64,000 bases of DNA from Carex sylvatica (taxonomy: Eukaryota; Streptophyta; Magnoliopsida; Poales; Cyperaceae): NCBI GenBank assembly GCA_964058845.1, contig CAXKVR010000128.1:248001-312000 (forward strand), given 5' to 3'. A model generated the notes under the pieces. That model was not told the DNA's origin. It saw only the letters and a list, made by a program, of their open reading frames with translations, and ran no database searches. The position numbers and the translations under genes are program-made. Positions 1 to 12,267 of this stretch are shown here, in pieces (positions within the stretch are counted from its first letter, which is position 1; every line of letters starts with the position of its first letter).

Positions 1-126
1 GCCTCTGCCTATGCCTTCTTACCCGCAGCACTAAGGATCACAGAGAGAGGAAATATGTGCTCCGGAGTTGGGTGGGCCATTCTTGCATTTGGGCCCTTTT
101 CCTCGTAGTTATTCACATCATCATAC
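1..126 (-). pseudogene. LigB extradiol dioxygenase copy 1, decayed last exon
   Basis: Read on the minus strand from 126, after an AG acceptor at 127-128, this matches the last exon of the LigB copies at 25134 and 36627: it opens [19 protein letters not shown] and continues with the PEH-FPL segment. Two defects are visible. The codon for the metal-binding His in the family's PLHVALG motif is now Ser (PLSVIL). A TAG at 9-11 stops the frame where the other copies read on to the conserved IHHSW segment. No exon 1 or 2 of this copy is recognisable to its right; a CACTA element starts at 277. It is a dead fragment whose 3' end lies outside the window. Confidence 0.85.
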
Positions 127-235
127 CTTAATTTAACAAGAAATTATATTTACTTATTTTAGCAGCACGGCAATCATCATAACGTACTTTAAGCTGTCCT
201 TTTTAATTTATATTTGCATAAAACTAACAAAATCT

Positions 236-2189
236 AGCTGAGACTTGGTTTTGTAAATTCAAAAAATTTGATCTTACACTAGTGGAGAAACTGGAATTAG
301 AATCGGCCAATTTGAATTGGTTATTATCAAATACCGATACTAATACCTATCTGGTCGGTTAATTTCAAAAAACCAATCCTAAAGTTATCAGGATCGGTTA
401 TTTATAAACAACCGATCCTAATATATGTACAATTAGAATCAGTTATTTATAATAACCAATCGTGATAGTATTAGAATCGGTTATTATAAAAAATCAATCC
501 AAATGTGCATACATTAGGATAAAAAAAAAGAATTAGGATCGGTTGTTTAAAATAACCGATCCTAATAGTACTAATTAGGATCAGTTATTTTAAACAACCG
601 ATCCTAATTCTTTTTTCTTTTCTTTTTTAATCCTAATGTATGCACATTAGGATTAGTTGTTTAAAATAACCGATTCTAATAGTATTAGAATCGGTTATTA
701 TAAAAAATCGATTCAAATGTGCATACATTAGGACCAGACTTTTAAAATAATCGATCCCGATTATTCTTTTCATTACATTTGGCGCTAGGGTTTTTATTTT
801 CATTTTCCGCCTCGAGTTACTTAGCCAAAATTTAACCCTCAACTCTCCATCTCTCTCTCCCTCTCAAAGCTGCTCTCCCTCTCGCCTCATCCTCTCGGCT
901 TTCCCTCTGCTCGGCCTCACCTAGAGCCCAGAGGAAAAAAAAATCCACCTGCACCTCCGCTCCGCTCGGCACGGGTCTCCGCTGTTCAAGCCGAGCGATT
1001 CTTCACAAAGTTAATTGAAAAAAAAGGTGTGTTCTTATTTATCCTTTCGGATCCGATTGCTCAACTTAAGATCTGATTGCATGCAAACACCATTTCTAAC
1101 CAAGCATTACCATGTAATGGCAAGGTACAAAGTTTATATTTAATTGTGATTTTCTTTTTGTAGGTATTCAAGCGTTATTTTGAAGAACTAGAGGTAGAAT
1201 CTCTTAAAGATAATTTTGTTGTAATGGTAATTTTGTGTTCAATTAAAGAATAGATATGATTGTAGGATCACGAGTCATATATGAGTACTCTTGAAATTGA
1301 AATAGGTTCAATTAATAATTTTTGTTTTCTTGTTTGTTTTCCATTTCTTATTGAACTAAGCCTATGTCAAAATAGATTGATTTTAGAGTTAATTTTTCAT
1401 TTTTGAATTTAAATTTCTTGTTATAATATGTAATGCATTATATCTGGATTCACAAAATGTTGGTTCTGAAAGAAAAAAGAAAAGAAAAAAAAGAATTAGG
1501 ATCAGTTGTTTCCAATAACCGATCCTAATTAGTACTATTAGGATCGGTTATTTGAAACAACTGATCCTAATTCCTTTTTTTTTGCAGAAACTCGAATTAT
1601 GATCGGTTGTTTCAAATAACCAATCCTAATTAGTACTATTAGGATCGATTATTTGAAACAACCGAACCTAATTGCTTTTTTTCTTGGCGGAAACTCGAAT
1701 TAGGATCGGTTGTTTTAAATAACCGAACCTAATTAGTACTATTAGGATTGATTATTTAAAACAACCGATCCTAATTTAAACTTTTATGATTGGTTCTATA
1801 ACCGATCCAGATTAGTGTAGTATTAGTATCGCCTTGATCAGGATCGGTTAAATTCCAATCCTAATGTGCGTAAATTACCTATTCTAATTCCAGTTTTTCC
1901 ACTAGTGTTAAATTTTCTGAGTTTTTTTTAAAATATAAATTTATAAATTGATCATTCAACTAGCTGAATGATCAATGATTGAGATCATTTAACTAGCTGA
2001 ATGATCAATGGCTGAGATTGATCATTTAAAAAAAAAACCCACCCGTGAAATTTTTTCACGGCCGAGATTCAAAATTTTGGACTGTGAAAAATATTCACAG
2101 GTTGGATATTTTTTAAAATTTCATCAAACTCTGGTTATTTTTAATAAAATATTTATAAATTTGATTATTTTTAAAACCAAGTCTCAGCT
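236..2189. repeat. 17-bp perfect inverted repeats bracketing the CACTA element
   Basis: AGCTGAGACTTGGTTTT at 236-252 recurs as its exact reverse complement at 2173-2189. The CACTA element at 277-1907 lies between them. About 1955-2300 also holds several direct and inverted copies of a GATCAATG-GCTGAGAT motif. This looks like an older DNA element or foldback into which the CACTA element jumped. No flanking target duplication was found for the outer repeat. Confidence 0.5.
277..1907. mobile_element. Non-autonomous CACTA (En/Spm-type) DNA transposon, 1631 bp
   Basis: The element begins CACTAGTGGAGAAACTGG and ends with the near-complement CCAGTTTTTCCACTAGTG. It is flanked by a 3-bp target duplication TTA (274-276 and 1908-1910), as CACTA elements are. 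Both subterminal regions (about 300-760 and 1490-1880) are packed with direct and inverted copies of a 10-15-bp motif around GGATCGGTTATTT, the usual place for transposase binding. No transposase frame is present, so it would depend on a partner. The centre (about 780-1020) is less AT-rich: GCTAGGGTTT followed by a pyrimidine-rich stretch, which looks like a plant promoter/5' UTR and may be captured host sequence. Confidence 0.9.
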
Positions 2190-2329
2190 ATTTAATCTCA
2201 GCCATTGATCTCAGCTAGTTGATCATTGTTTATAAATTTAGTTATTGATCTCAGTTATTTATAAATTCATATTTGTATTAATCTCAGCCATTGATCATTG
2301 TTTTATTTTAAACAACTTTTTTCATGTAG

Positions 2330-4379
2330 TCTTTGTTAGGTAATGGTCTAGACTAGCAGGTACATTTCAAAAATTCCATTAGCGATCTAGACACAGTCTT
2401 ACCGTAAACAAGCAATGAATCACATCTAATTCATGAATTATGATACACACATGATCAGGCAAAGTGTTGTAAGTCATACCTCTCCAATCAAGTGGAGTGA
2501 GATACGGTTGCATGCGCCTTAGTCTCCCTTGTTACAGTTTCCAAAAGAGGAAATCGCAAGCTTCGCACAACAAGGTGTTGATCGAGAACAGGAAGAGATC
2601 AATGCTAGTTGCTCAGATCCTCTTGCCCTTGCGAACCTGAAAGCTAGTTCACTATTGCAAAGCACTTTGAATAGATCTTGTTGAACACATCAACACGATC
2701 TCTCAAGCTTCTCAACAATTGAAATCTCAACTTGAAACAAGGAGATAAGAAAAGATCAAAATCTAGATCGAACGAATCTAGATCAATCTCGAAGAAGGAG
2801 AGAGAGATCAAGCTCGAGCCTCTACACAAGGAGAGGTGAGAAGAGGCGGCGGTGGCGGCATGCCCGACTAGCATAGGGAGGAGGTGGCGACCCTAGGCGG
2901 TTCGGCGGTGCGTGCCCCATGGGCTCGGGTGCCGGACTCAGTGCTGGCGCGGGCTCTAAGCTGATTGACTCCAAGGGCAATTTGACGGGTGGTGGACGCG
3001 GTGGGTTGCAAGGGTAGGGAGAGGCGGTGGTCCTTTGCTTCCTTGATTCGGTCAAGAGAATGAGAAGAGAGATGGGAGTGATTGAGAGAAAGAGAGATCT
3101 AGATCTGCTTTTCAAACTTGTGAAATGAAAATGTGTTAGATGAAAGTGGAGGGATGACATCTTATATAGACTTTCACAATTACCTTAATGCCCTCATCCA
3201 TTATCAAAACGAGATGACAAGAAATAATGACATATTAGTAATATCATACGTTAATGGTCCATCCAACTTTCATTCTAACTGTTGCATACCACATATCCAC
3301 GCGCTCGTATGATAATCTTCTATAACATGGTATGAACTAATCAATCAGAATAACAGATTTAACATACCTCACACAATCAAATCACCATTTGCACAGTCAG
3401 TTACAAATTGATTTGATTATTCCTCATATCTCTCATAGTGTTAATCAATATAATAACTCGCATTATTTGATTCGATGTGCATGTTGTTTTCACATCTTAG
3501 CATAGTCTCATAAACTCGTATGATATCTCGAGCAGGGACTTTGTAGGTGTAACTGGCTTGGATTTGTATTATGTTAACAATCTGGAACTGTCTGTTTTCA
3601 GTTGATCAAGGTTAGCGTCTAGCAACACGCCTTGACTATCCAATTATACATATGATATGTAACCTGACAGTATCGTCGATCCAATATAGACAATGCATTA
3701 CACTACCTGTATTGTTTCTAATATCTCATGATCATCCAATGATGAATGCGAGATAAGATGTTGTCATTCCCGATGTATCATCGATTATGTTTCTTGACAT
3801 GTGAACATCATATTATAATACATAATTGCAACTGATCAATCATATTGTGCACATATAATATAATATCTATTAAGGAGGCCCAGAAATATCATAACTTACT
3901 TAGCATTCACCATGATGCGAATAAAGGATATTCGTCCTATTGACATATGCGTACTACCCAACATAAGTTCTACACATAGAGAAGATGTCTTTATAGCTCC
4001 TTATTACGGTGAGCGGTGAACACCAACCACTGATGTGCATACCTTAAGAAGAAAAACCAAATGTCTTAAACATAAGACAACAACACTAGTGAAACATTAA
4101 TGACAAAATACGGAATCCTTATAATGTTTATGTGTGGTCAAATTCGACGACATATAAACATTTGTATGCATATGTGATATTAAATCGGCAACACGGCCGT
4201 GTTGATATGTGATAGCTGGATCAAAATGTTTAATCATCAAACTAGCCTTATGTGCAATTAGTGTTCCTTACTAATTACCTCGACCAATGATACTTTAAAG
4301 TTTATTATTTTTATTAGCTGGTTACTACACAATCTAAGCACTTAGATAAATCACAAGTAATGCAACTTGAGGTAATAAA
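2330..4379. repeat. AT-rich, probably retroelement-derived DNA without genes
   Basis: No credible coding region was found. About 2490-3170 is less AT-rich and gives proline/serine-rich frames of up to 112 codons that resemble no known protein. The stretch shares its layout and short motifs (CATTATCAAAA, TTAGTGTTCC, CTAATNACC) in the same order with 28733-30400. Both may be diverged members of one large non-autonomous LTR family, probably in antisense. The family cannot be named from the sequence. Confidence 0.35.
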
Positions 4380-4799
4380 TTGACTATTACCAATTAATCA
4401 TATGAACAATAAATACAAACAAGAGTTTGCTCTAGAACATTCGACTCTATCAGTCTTAAAGTGTAGAACCATAAAATTAGTTAAAGACCTATCCATTTCA
4501 ATACAAAGTATACTCTCAACCATTACTACTCGCCACATTTTTTTTCAATTTTTTCCTCTATTCCAGTGCGCGGAGCACGCATTTAGACGCGTTTTCTCTT
4601 TCCTCTTTTCTTCTCCTTCCCCATGCAGAACATCGTCAGGTGATCGTCGACTTTTCTCTGCTTTTCACGCACCGACCTAGACTAGCATCGACGCTTCTCC
4701 TTTTTGACACCGTTGCTCAAATTCTGTGCGATTCTTTCCATGCAGTATAGGGTTTCCATTTTGGCAGCAACCTTCTCTCTCTCTCTCAGTCGCAAGTTC
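4380..4799. other. Unassigned interval left of a Copia LTR
   Basis: It includes an open frame of 92 codons (4402-4680, +) with no recognisable domain and a Phe/Ser-rich tail translated from a pyrimidine-rich stretch. A CT microsatellite lies near 4775-4788. Nothing further is seen. Confidence 0.4.
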
Positions 4800-5205
4800 T
4801 GTTGAAATTAAACAGCACCGAAGTCCCAGCCCGTTAATTCCTTTTGGAATATTCAAAAGCTATCAAAGAGGCTCATATAGTCGGTAAAATAAAATGTGCT
4901 AAATGCTTCTTATAGTGTCTAGATTATTGTGTATCTTGTATATTCTAGATAATTGTAAAGCACCAAAGTATATGTCGGTAATAGAAATATATGTATTATC
5001 TAGAATATTCACTACCGACATATAGTATTATAAATAGGATATGTAGAGCTGGTGTAAATGAACTGAATCAGAGAGCATAATATAGTGAGGCGTGACTTAT
5101 ACAAGAGTCTTGTAAGATCTTGTGTACTTCATTAAATAAAAGAAATCAAGTTATATAAACTTTTCTCTTCATATACCATCCACAATCCAATTATAATTTC
5201 CAATA
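4800..5205 (+). mobile_element. Copia 5' LTR (element A)
   Basis: It starts TGTTGAAATTAAAC and ends just before a tRNA-Met-type primer site (TGATATCAGAG at 5208-5218, one base off the usual TGGTATCAGAG). It holds a TATA-like box (TATAAATA, 5029-5036) and AATAAA near 5133. Around 4970-5020 an inverted pair of ATATGTCGGTA motifs could form a stem in the U3 region. The gag remnant at 5287 follows in the same orientation. No matching 3' LTR was found in the window. Confidence 0.75.
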
Positions 5206-5286
5206 TTTGATATCAGAGCTTCAGGTTCGAGTATCAAGTTAGCGAAGTAGACAAGAGTGTTCGTGAATAAGAAGCATCTTAAGTCG

Positions 5287-6282
5287 ATGTCTTCAGGTAT
5301 TGAAGTAACTATGGCGCAATTGATGGTTTCCATATTTACGGAAAAAAAAAATGCCATATGGAAGATCAAGATGCAGACGCTGCTACTCTCACAGGGATTG
5401 TGAGATGTTGTCGAACAAGATTTTATGGCACCAACGAGAGCATTGACACTGGAGCAACAACAACAACAATTGAAGGATACCAATGCCTTGTTTCTAATTC
5501 AACAGGGTGTTGTCGAAAGTCTATTCCACGAATAAGTGGAGCAACTACATCCAAGAAAGCATGGGAGACTTTGAGAGAGGAGTTTGAAGGCTCCGAGAAG
5601 GTGAAAGTGGTGAGATTACAAACGCTAAGAAGACAATTTCAGAACCTTCAAATGAAGGAGTCAGAGAAGATCAAGGAGTACTTCACGCGAGTTGTCGAAA
5701 TTATCAACTAGATGCGGACGTATGGAGAAGACATCTCCAATCAGAAGGTAGTTGAGAAAATTTTAATTAGCCTCACTGACAAGTATGACTACATCGTTAC
5801 TGCAATAGAAGAATCGAAAGATTTATCGACGCTTTCAATCAACAACTGATGAGCTCCTTGGAGTCACATGAAGAAAGCTCCAACGCGAAGAAAATTTGGT
5901 GGAAGACGCATTTCACTTCAAGGTGAGCTTCAGACCACGATATAACTCCATGAGTCAACAAAATAACCAATGCGGCGGTCTGCAACAAGATGCAGAAAAG
6001 AAGTCGACGCACAAGGAGAAAGCACCAAGTTTGAATTATTCAAATTTATGGTGCAATATACACAAAAGGTCGAACCACAATACATCTGAATATTGGTCGA
6101 CAAAGAGATGCAACAAATGTAAAAAGATCGGCCACATAGCACGAATGTGTAGATCAAGAATTAACGACCGAGCAAACTTTCTAGAAGAAAGTGAGAGTCA
6201 TGAAAGCATTTCCTATGCGTGCCACTCAGCCAAGAAAGAGAAAGGAGATATTTGGTTCCTTGAAACTACCACACTGCTCTAA
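5287..6282 (+). pseudogene. Copia gag remnant (element A), cut at the protease junction
   Basis: Reading from the ATG near 5287 through several stops and frame changes gives a Copia Gag: a UBN2-type segment (SKKAWETLREEFEGSEKVK, then QTLRRQFQNLQM) around 5545-5710. A CX2CX4HX4C zinc knuckle (CNKCKKIGHIARMC) follows near 6109-6150. After it comes the usual short linker up to DIWFL, which in relatives continues into the catalytic DSG of the protease. Here the frame instead runs straight into the 81-bp satellite at about 6257. No pol sequence follows. An in-frame stop lies at 5709-5711 and further breaks lie near 5846. The element is old and truncated. Confidence 0.85.
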
Positions 6283-9200
6283 ACACCTTCAATTGGGGTG
6301 TTTCTTTTGGATTGTAAATGTCCTATTATCTTGCCATCTGAATACATAACTGGAGTGCTCCAAACACCTTCAATTGTAGTGTTGTATTAGGGTTCTAAAT
6401 ACCCTATTATCTTGCCATCTGGAGACACTACTAGAGTGCTCCAAATACCATCAATTGGAGTGTTTTATTAGGGTGGCAAATGCCATATTATCTTGCCTTG
6501 CCTTATAGAGACACTACTAGAGTGCTCCAAACACGATCAATTGGAGTGTTGTATTAAGATTGTAAATACCCTATTATATTGCCATATAGAGACACTACTA
6601 GAGCACTCCACATGCCTTCAATTACAGTGTTGTATTAGGGTTGTAAATGCCCAATTATCTTGCCATATAGAGACAATACTAGACTGCTCCAAGCACCTTT
6701 AATTGGAGTGTTGTATTAAGATTGTAAATGCCCTACTATCTTGCCATATGGAGACACAATTAAAGTGGTCCAAACACCGTCAATTGGAGTGTTATATTAG
6801 TGTTATAAATGCCATATTATTTTGCCATATAGAGACACTACTAGAGTGCTCCAAATACCTTCAATTGGAGTGTTGTATTTGGGTTGTAAATGTCCTATTA
6901 TCCTGCCATCTAGAGGCACTACTAGCGTGCTCCAAACACCTTCAGTTGAAGTGTAGTATTAGGGTTGTAAATACCTTCTTATCTAACCATATAGGGACAA
7001 TACTACAGTGCTTCAAACACCTTCAATTGGGCTGTTGTATTTGAATTGTAAATGCCATATTTTCTTGCTATATGGAGACACTACTAGAGTGCTCCAAACA
7101 CTTTCAATTGGAGTGTTATATTAAGGTTGTAAATGCCCTATTATCTTCCCATATAGAGACACTACAAGAGTGCTCTAAACACCTTCTATTGAAGATTTGT
7201 ATTAGGGTTGTAAATATCCTATTATCTTGACATATGAAGACTCTACTAGAGCACTCCACAAGCCTTCAATTGGGGTGTTGTATTTAGGTTGTAAATGTCC
7301 TATTATCTGTCCATCTGGAGACACCACTAGAGTGCTCCAAACACTTTCAATTAGATTGTTGTATTAGGGTTGTAAATGCCCAATTATCTTGCCATATATA
7401 GACACTACTAAATTGCTCTAAACACCTTCAATTGGAGTGCTGTATTAATGTGGTAATACCCTATTATCTTTTCATACAATGACACTACTAGAGTGCTTCA
7501 AACACTATCAATTGGAGTATTATATTGGAGTTGTAAATCTCCTATTATCTTGCCATATATAGACATTACTAGACTGCTCCAAGCACATTTAATTGGAGTG
7601 TTGTATTAAGGTTGTAAATGCTCTATTATCTTTTCATTTGGAGACACAACTAGAGTGCTCCAAACACCATCAATTGGAGTGTTATATTAGTGTTATAAAT
7701 GTCCTATTATCTTGCCATATAGAGACACTACTAGAGTGCTCCAAACACCTTCAATTGGAGTGTTGTATTTGGGTTGTAAATGTCCTATTATCCTACCATT
7801 TAGAGACACTACTAGAGTGCTCCAAACACCTTCAGTTGGAGTGTAGGATTGGGGTTGTAAATACCTTCTTATCTTGCCATATAGGGACAATACTAGAGTG
7901 CTTCAAACACCTTCAATTGGGGTGTTGTATTAGGGTTGTAAATGCCCTATTATCTTCTCAAATAGAGACACTACTAGAGTGCACCAAACACCATCAATTG
8001 GAGTGTTGTCTTATGGTTGTAAATGCCCTATTACCTTGCAATATAGAGACACTACTAGAATGCTTCAAACACCATCAATTGGAGTGTTGCATTAGGGTTG
8101 TAAATGCCCTATGATATTACCATATAGAGACACTACTAGAGTGCTCCAAGCACCATCAATTGGAGTGTTGTATTAAGATTGTCAACGTCCTATTATCTTG
8201 ACATATAGAGACACTACTACAGTGCTCCAAACACCTTCAATTGGAGCGATGTATTTGGGTTGTAAATATCCTATTATCTTTCCATCTGAAGACACTACTA
8301 GAGTACTTGATACACCAACAATTGAAGTGTTGTATTAGGGTTGTAAATGTCTATTATCTTTCCAACTAGAGACACTACTAGAGTGCTCCAAACACCATCA
8401 ATAGGAGTGTTGTCTTATGGTAGTAAATGCCCTATTATCTTGCCATATATAGACAGTACAAGAATGCTTCAAACACCATCAATTGGAGTGTTGTATGAGG
8501 GTTGTAAATGCCCAATGATATCGCCATATAGAGACACTATTAAAGTGCTCCAAACACCTTCAATTGGAGTTTTGTATTAAGGTTGTCAATGCGCTATTAT
8601 CTTGATATATAGAGACACTATTAGAGTGCTCCAAACACCATCAATTGGAGTATTGTATTATGATTGTAAATGCCCTGCCATATAGAAATACTACTTGAGT
8701 ACTCCAAACACTATCAATTGGAGAATTGTATTTGAGTTGTAAATGCTCTATTATCTTGCTATATGGAGACATTACTAGAGTAATCCAAACACCTTTAATT
8801 AGAGTGTTATATTATGGCTGTAAATACCCTATTATCTTGCTATCTAGAGACACTTCTAGAGTGCTCCAAATACCTTCAATTAAAGTGCTGTATTAGGACT
8901 GTAAATGCTCTATTATCTTGCTATCTAGACACACTACTAGAGTGCTCCAAACACCATCAATTGGAGTGTCGTATTAGGACTGTAAATGTCCTATTATCTT
9001 GTCATCTAGACACACTACTAGAGTGCTCCAAACACCTTCAATTGGAGTGTTGTATTAGGGTTATAAATACTCTATTATCTTGTCATATATGGACACTACT
9101 AGAGTGTTCCAAACACCTTCAATTGGGGTGTTGTATTTGGGTTGTAAATGACCAATTATCTTGCCATATAGAGACATTACTAGAGTGCTCCAAACACCTT

Positions 9201-11610
9201 CAATTTGAGTGTCGTATTAGGTATGTAAATACTCTATTTTCTTGCCATATGGAGACACTACTAGAGTGCTCCAAACACCTTTAATTGGAGTGTTGTATTA
9301 GGGTTGTAAATACTCTATTATCTTGTCATATAGGGACATTGCTAGAGTGCTCCAAACACCTTCAATTGGGGTGTTGTATTTGGGTTGTAAATGCTGTATT
9401 ATGTCACCATTTGGAGACACTACTAGAGTACTCGATACACCTTCAATTGAAGTGTTGTATTAGGGTTGTAAATGCCATATTATCTTGTCAAATAGAGACA
9501 CTACAAGAGTACTCCAAACACCTTCAATTCAGGTGTTGTATTTGAATTGTAAATGCCCTATTATCTTGCCATCTGGAGACACTACTAGAGTGCTCCAAAT
9601 ATTTTCAACTAGAGTGTTGTATTAGGGTTGTAAATATCCTATTATCTTGGCATATGGCGACATTACTAGAGTGCTCCAAACACCTTTAATTGGAGTGTTG
9701 TATTAGGGTTGTGAATGCCCTATTATCTTGTCATCTGGAGGCACTACTAGAGTGCTCCAAACACCTTCAATTGGAGTGTTGTATTAGGGTTGTAAATACC
9801 ATATTATCTTGCCATATAGGGACACTACTAGAGTGCTTCAAACACCTTCAATTGGGGTGTTGTATTTGAGTTATAAATGTCTTATATTCTTGCCATCTGG
9901 AGATAGTACTAGAGTGCTCCAAAAACCTTCAATTGGAGCGATGTATTAGAGTTTTAAATGCCTTATTATGTTGTCATCTGGAGACAGTACTAGAGTGCTC
10001 GAAACACCTTTAATTGGAGTGTTGTATTAGGGTTGTAAATGCCCTATTATCTTGCCAAATAGAGACAGTACTAGGATACTCCAAACATCTTCAATTGAGA
10101 TGTTGTATCTGGGTTGTAAATGACCAATTATCTTGCCATATAGAGACATTACTAGAGTGCTCCAAACACCTTCAATTTGAGTGTCGTATTAGGTCTGTAA
10201 ATACCCTATTTTCTTGCCATATGGAGACACTACTAGAGTGCTCCAAATACCTACAGTTGGAGTGTAGGATTGGAGTATTGTATTAGGGTTGTAAATACTC
10301 TATTATCTTGTCATATAGGGACACTACTAGAGTGCTCCAAACACTTTCAATTGGAGCGATGTATTTGGGTTGTAAATGTCCTATTATCTTTCCATCTGAA
10401 GACACTACTAGAGTGGTCCAAACACTTTCAATTAGAGTGTTGTATTAGGATTGTAAATCTCCTATTATCTGGCCATCTGGAGACAATACTAGAGTACTCC
10501 AAACACCTTCAATTGGAGTGATGTATTAGGGTTGTAAATGCCTTATTATGTCGCCATTTGGAGGCACTACTAGAGTACTCGATACACCTTTAATTGAAGT
10601 GTTGTATTAGGGTTGTAAATGCCATATTATCTTGCCAAATAGAGACACTACAAGAGTGCTCCAAACACCTTCAATTCAGGTGTTGTAGTTGAATTGTAAA
10701 TGCCCTATTATCTTTCCATCTGGAGACACTACTAGAGTGCTCCAAATATTTTCAATTAGAGTGTTATATTAGGGTTGTAAATGCCCTATTATTTTGGCAT
10801 ATAGAGACATTACTAGAGTGCTCCAAACACCTTTAATTGGAGTGTTGTATTAGGGCTGTGAATGTCCTATTGTCTTGTCATCTGGAGGCACTACTAGAGT
10901 GCTCCAAACACCTTCAATTGGAGTGTTGTATTAGGGTTGTAAATACCCTATTATCTTACCATATAGGGACACTACTAGAGTGCTTCAAATACCTTAAATT
11001 GGGGTGTTGTATTTGGGTTATAAATGTCCTATTATCTTGCCATCTAGAGATAGTACTAGAGTGCTCCAAAAATCTTTAATTGGAGTGATGTATTAGGGTT
11101 GTAAATGCCTTATTATGTTGTCATCTAGAGACAGTACTAGAGTGCTCGAAACACCTTTAATTGGAGTGTTGTATTAGGGTTGTAAATGTCCTATTATCTT
11201 GCCAAATAGAGACAGTACTAGGGTACTCCAAACAGCTTCAATTGGGGTGTTGTATTTGGGTTGTAAATGACCAATTATCTTGTCATAATTACTAGAGTGC
11301 TCCAAACACCTTCAATTTGAGTGTTGTATTAGGTCTGTAAATATCCTATTTTCTTGCCATATGGAGACACTACTAGAGTGCTCCAAACACCTTCAATTGG
11401 AGTGTTGTATTAGGGTTGTAAATACTCTATTGTCTTGTCATATAGGGACACAGAGCACCAAACACCTTCAATTGGGGTGTTGTATTTGGGTTATAAATAT
11501 TTTATTATCTTGCCATTTGGATTATCTACTAGAGTGCTCTTGACACCTTCAATTGTAGTGCCATATGGAGTAACTGTTAGAGTGCTTCAAACACTTTCAA
11601 TTGTAGTTGT
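6257..11610. repeat. 81-bp tandem satellite, about 66 units, with higher-order structure
   Basis: The unit starts GAGACACTACTAGAGTGCTC, carries the imperfect hairpin CTCCAA-(10 nt)-TTGGAG, and ends near CTTGCCATAT. Because 81 is a multiple of three, the same 27-residue peptide (LLECSKHLQLECC...) recurs in one frame and yields open stretches of up to 173 codons, but stops interrupt it throughout. Larger blocks are repeated: landmark variants at 9594 and 10741, and at 10001 and 11148, are both 1147 bp apart (14 units plus a 13-bp insertion). A marker at 6681 recurs at 7571 (890 bp, 11 units). The left edge is fused to the Copia gag; the right edge meets an hAT-like element. Confidence 0.95.
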
Positions 11611-11630
11611 ATATATTGATATATATTTTG

Positions 11631-12259
11631 TAGTGTTCTAAATAGAGCACTATAGCGATGCAATACCAGTGCTATAGCGCGCTATAGCGACGCAATACTG
11701 GTGTTATAGCATTTTTAGACCTTCAACGCTAAGCTATGGAATAAAAGTGTACTATTGCAGCAATGACCACTATAGCAGTAATAGCGGTCCGCTATTTGAG
11801 CTACACGCTACGCGCTAGAGCTCACGTTATGTTACATAAGCTTTTACTTAAAAATCCAAACTGAATTTATTTTAAAGATAAATTTTTTTCAAGGTCCATA
11901 TTGTTTTTGCTTTTAAATAAAAATATATATAATTTATGTCATGATACTTAGGTTTTTTTAATAATAAAGATATATAGTTTATGCGATGATGTTTAGGTTA
12001 TTTTGAATGAAAAAAATAGATAATTTGTGATATTTTTAAGGATATTTTGAATGATAATTTGGACTTTGTACTGGTTCAATTTTGTGTTACTTATCTCTCT
12101 ATGTGACTTTAGATAATGTTGATAATTAGTAGAAATATAAAAAATATATTTGTAAACATAAAAAAACTATGTATGATAGCTTTTGCTATAGCTACGCTAT
12201 TCGCGATAGCTTTTTTTAGCCTTTCCGCGATGTCGCGGTAATCGCTATTTAGAACCTTG
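11631..12259. mobile_element. hAT-like non-autonomous element, 629 bp
   Basis: An 8-bp direct repeat ATATTTTG (11623-11630 and 12260-12267) flanks ends that are inverted copies: left TAGTGTTCTAAATAG, right the complement of CAAGGTTCTAAATAG. Both ends are rich in short GCTATAGCG palindromes. An 8-bp duplication fits the hAT superfamily. The element at 54327-54482 has the same type of end. There is no transposase. The insertion lies at the right edge of the satellite. Confidence 0.8.
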
Positions 12260-12267
12260 ATATTTTG

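Noticed and set aside
2822..3160. Proline/serine-rich 112-codon minus-strand frame
   Set aside because: It is low-complexity translation of a purine/pyrimidine-biased stretch inside repeat-like DNA, with no similarity I recognise.
6493..11543. Open frames of 60-173 codons with a repeated 27-residue peptide as a repeat-protein gene
   Set aside because: They arise because the satellite period is 81 bp. Stops fall irregularly, several frames are open at once, and there is no start context or intron structure.
6257..11610. CRISPR array
   Set aside because: The whole 81-bp unit is repeated without unique spacers, and the genome is a plant's.
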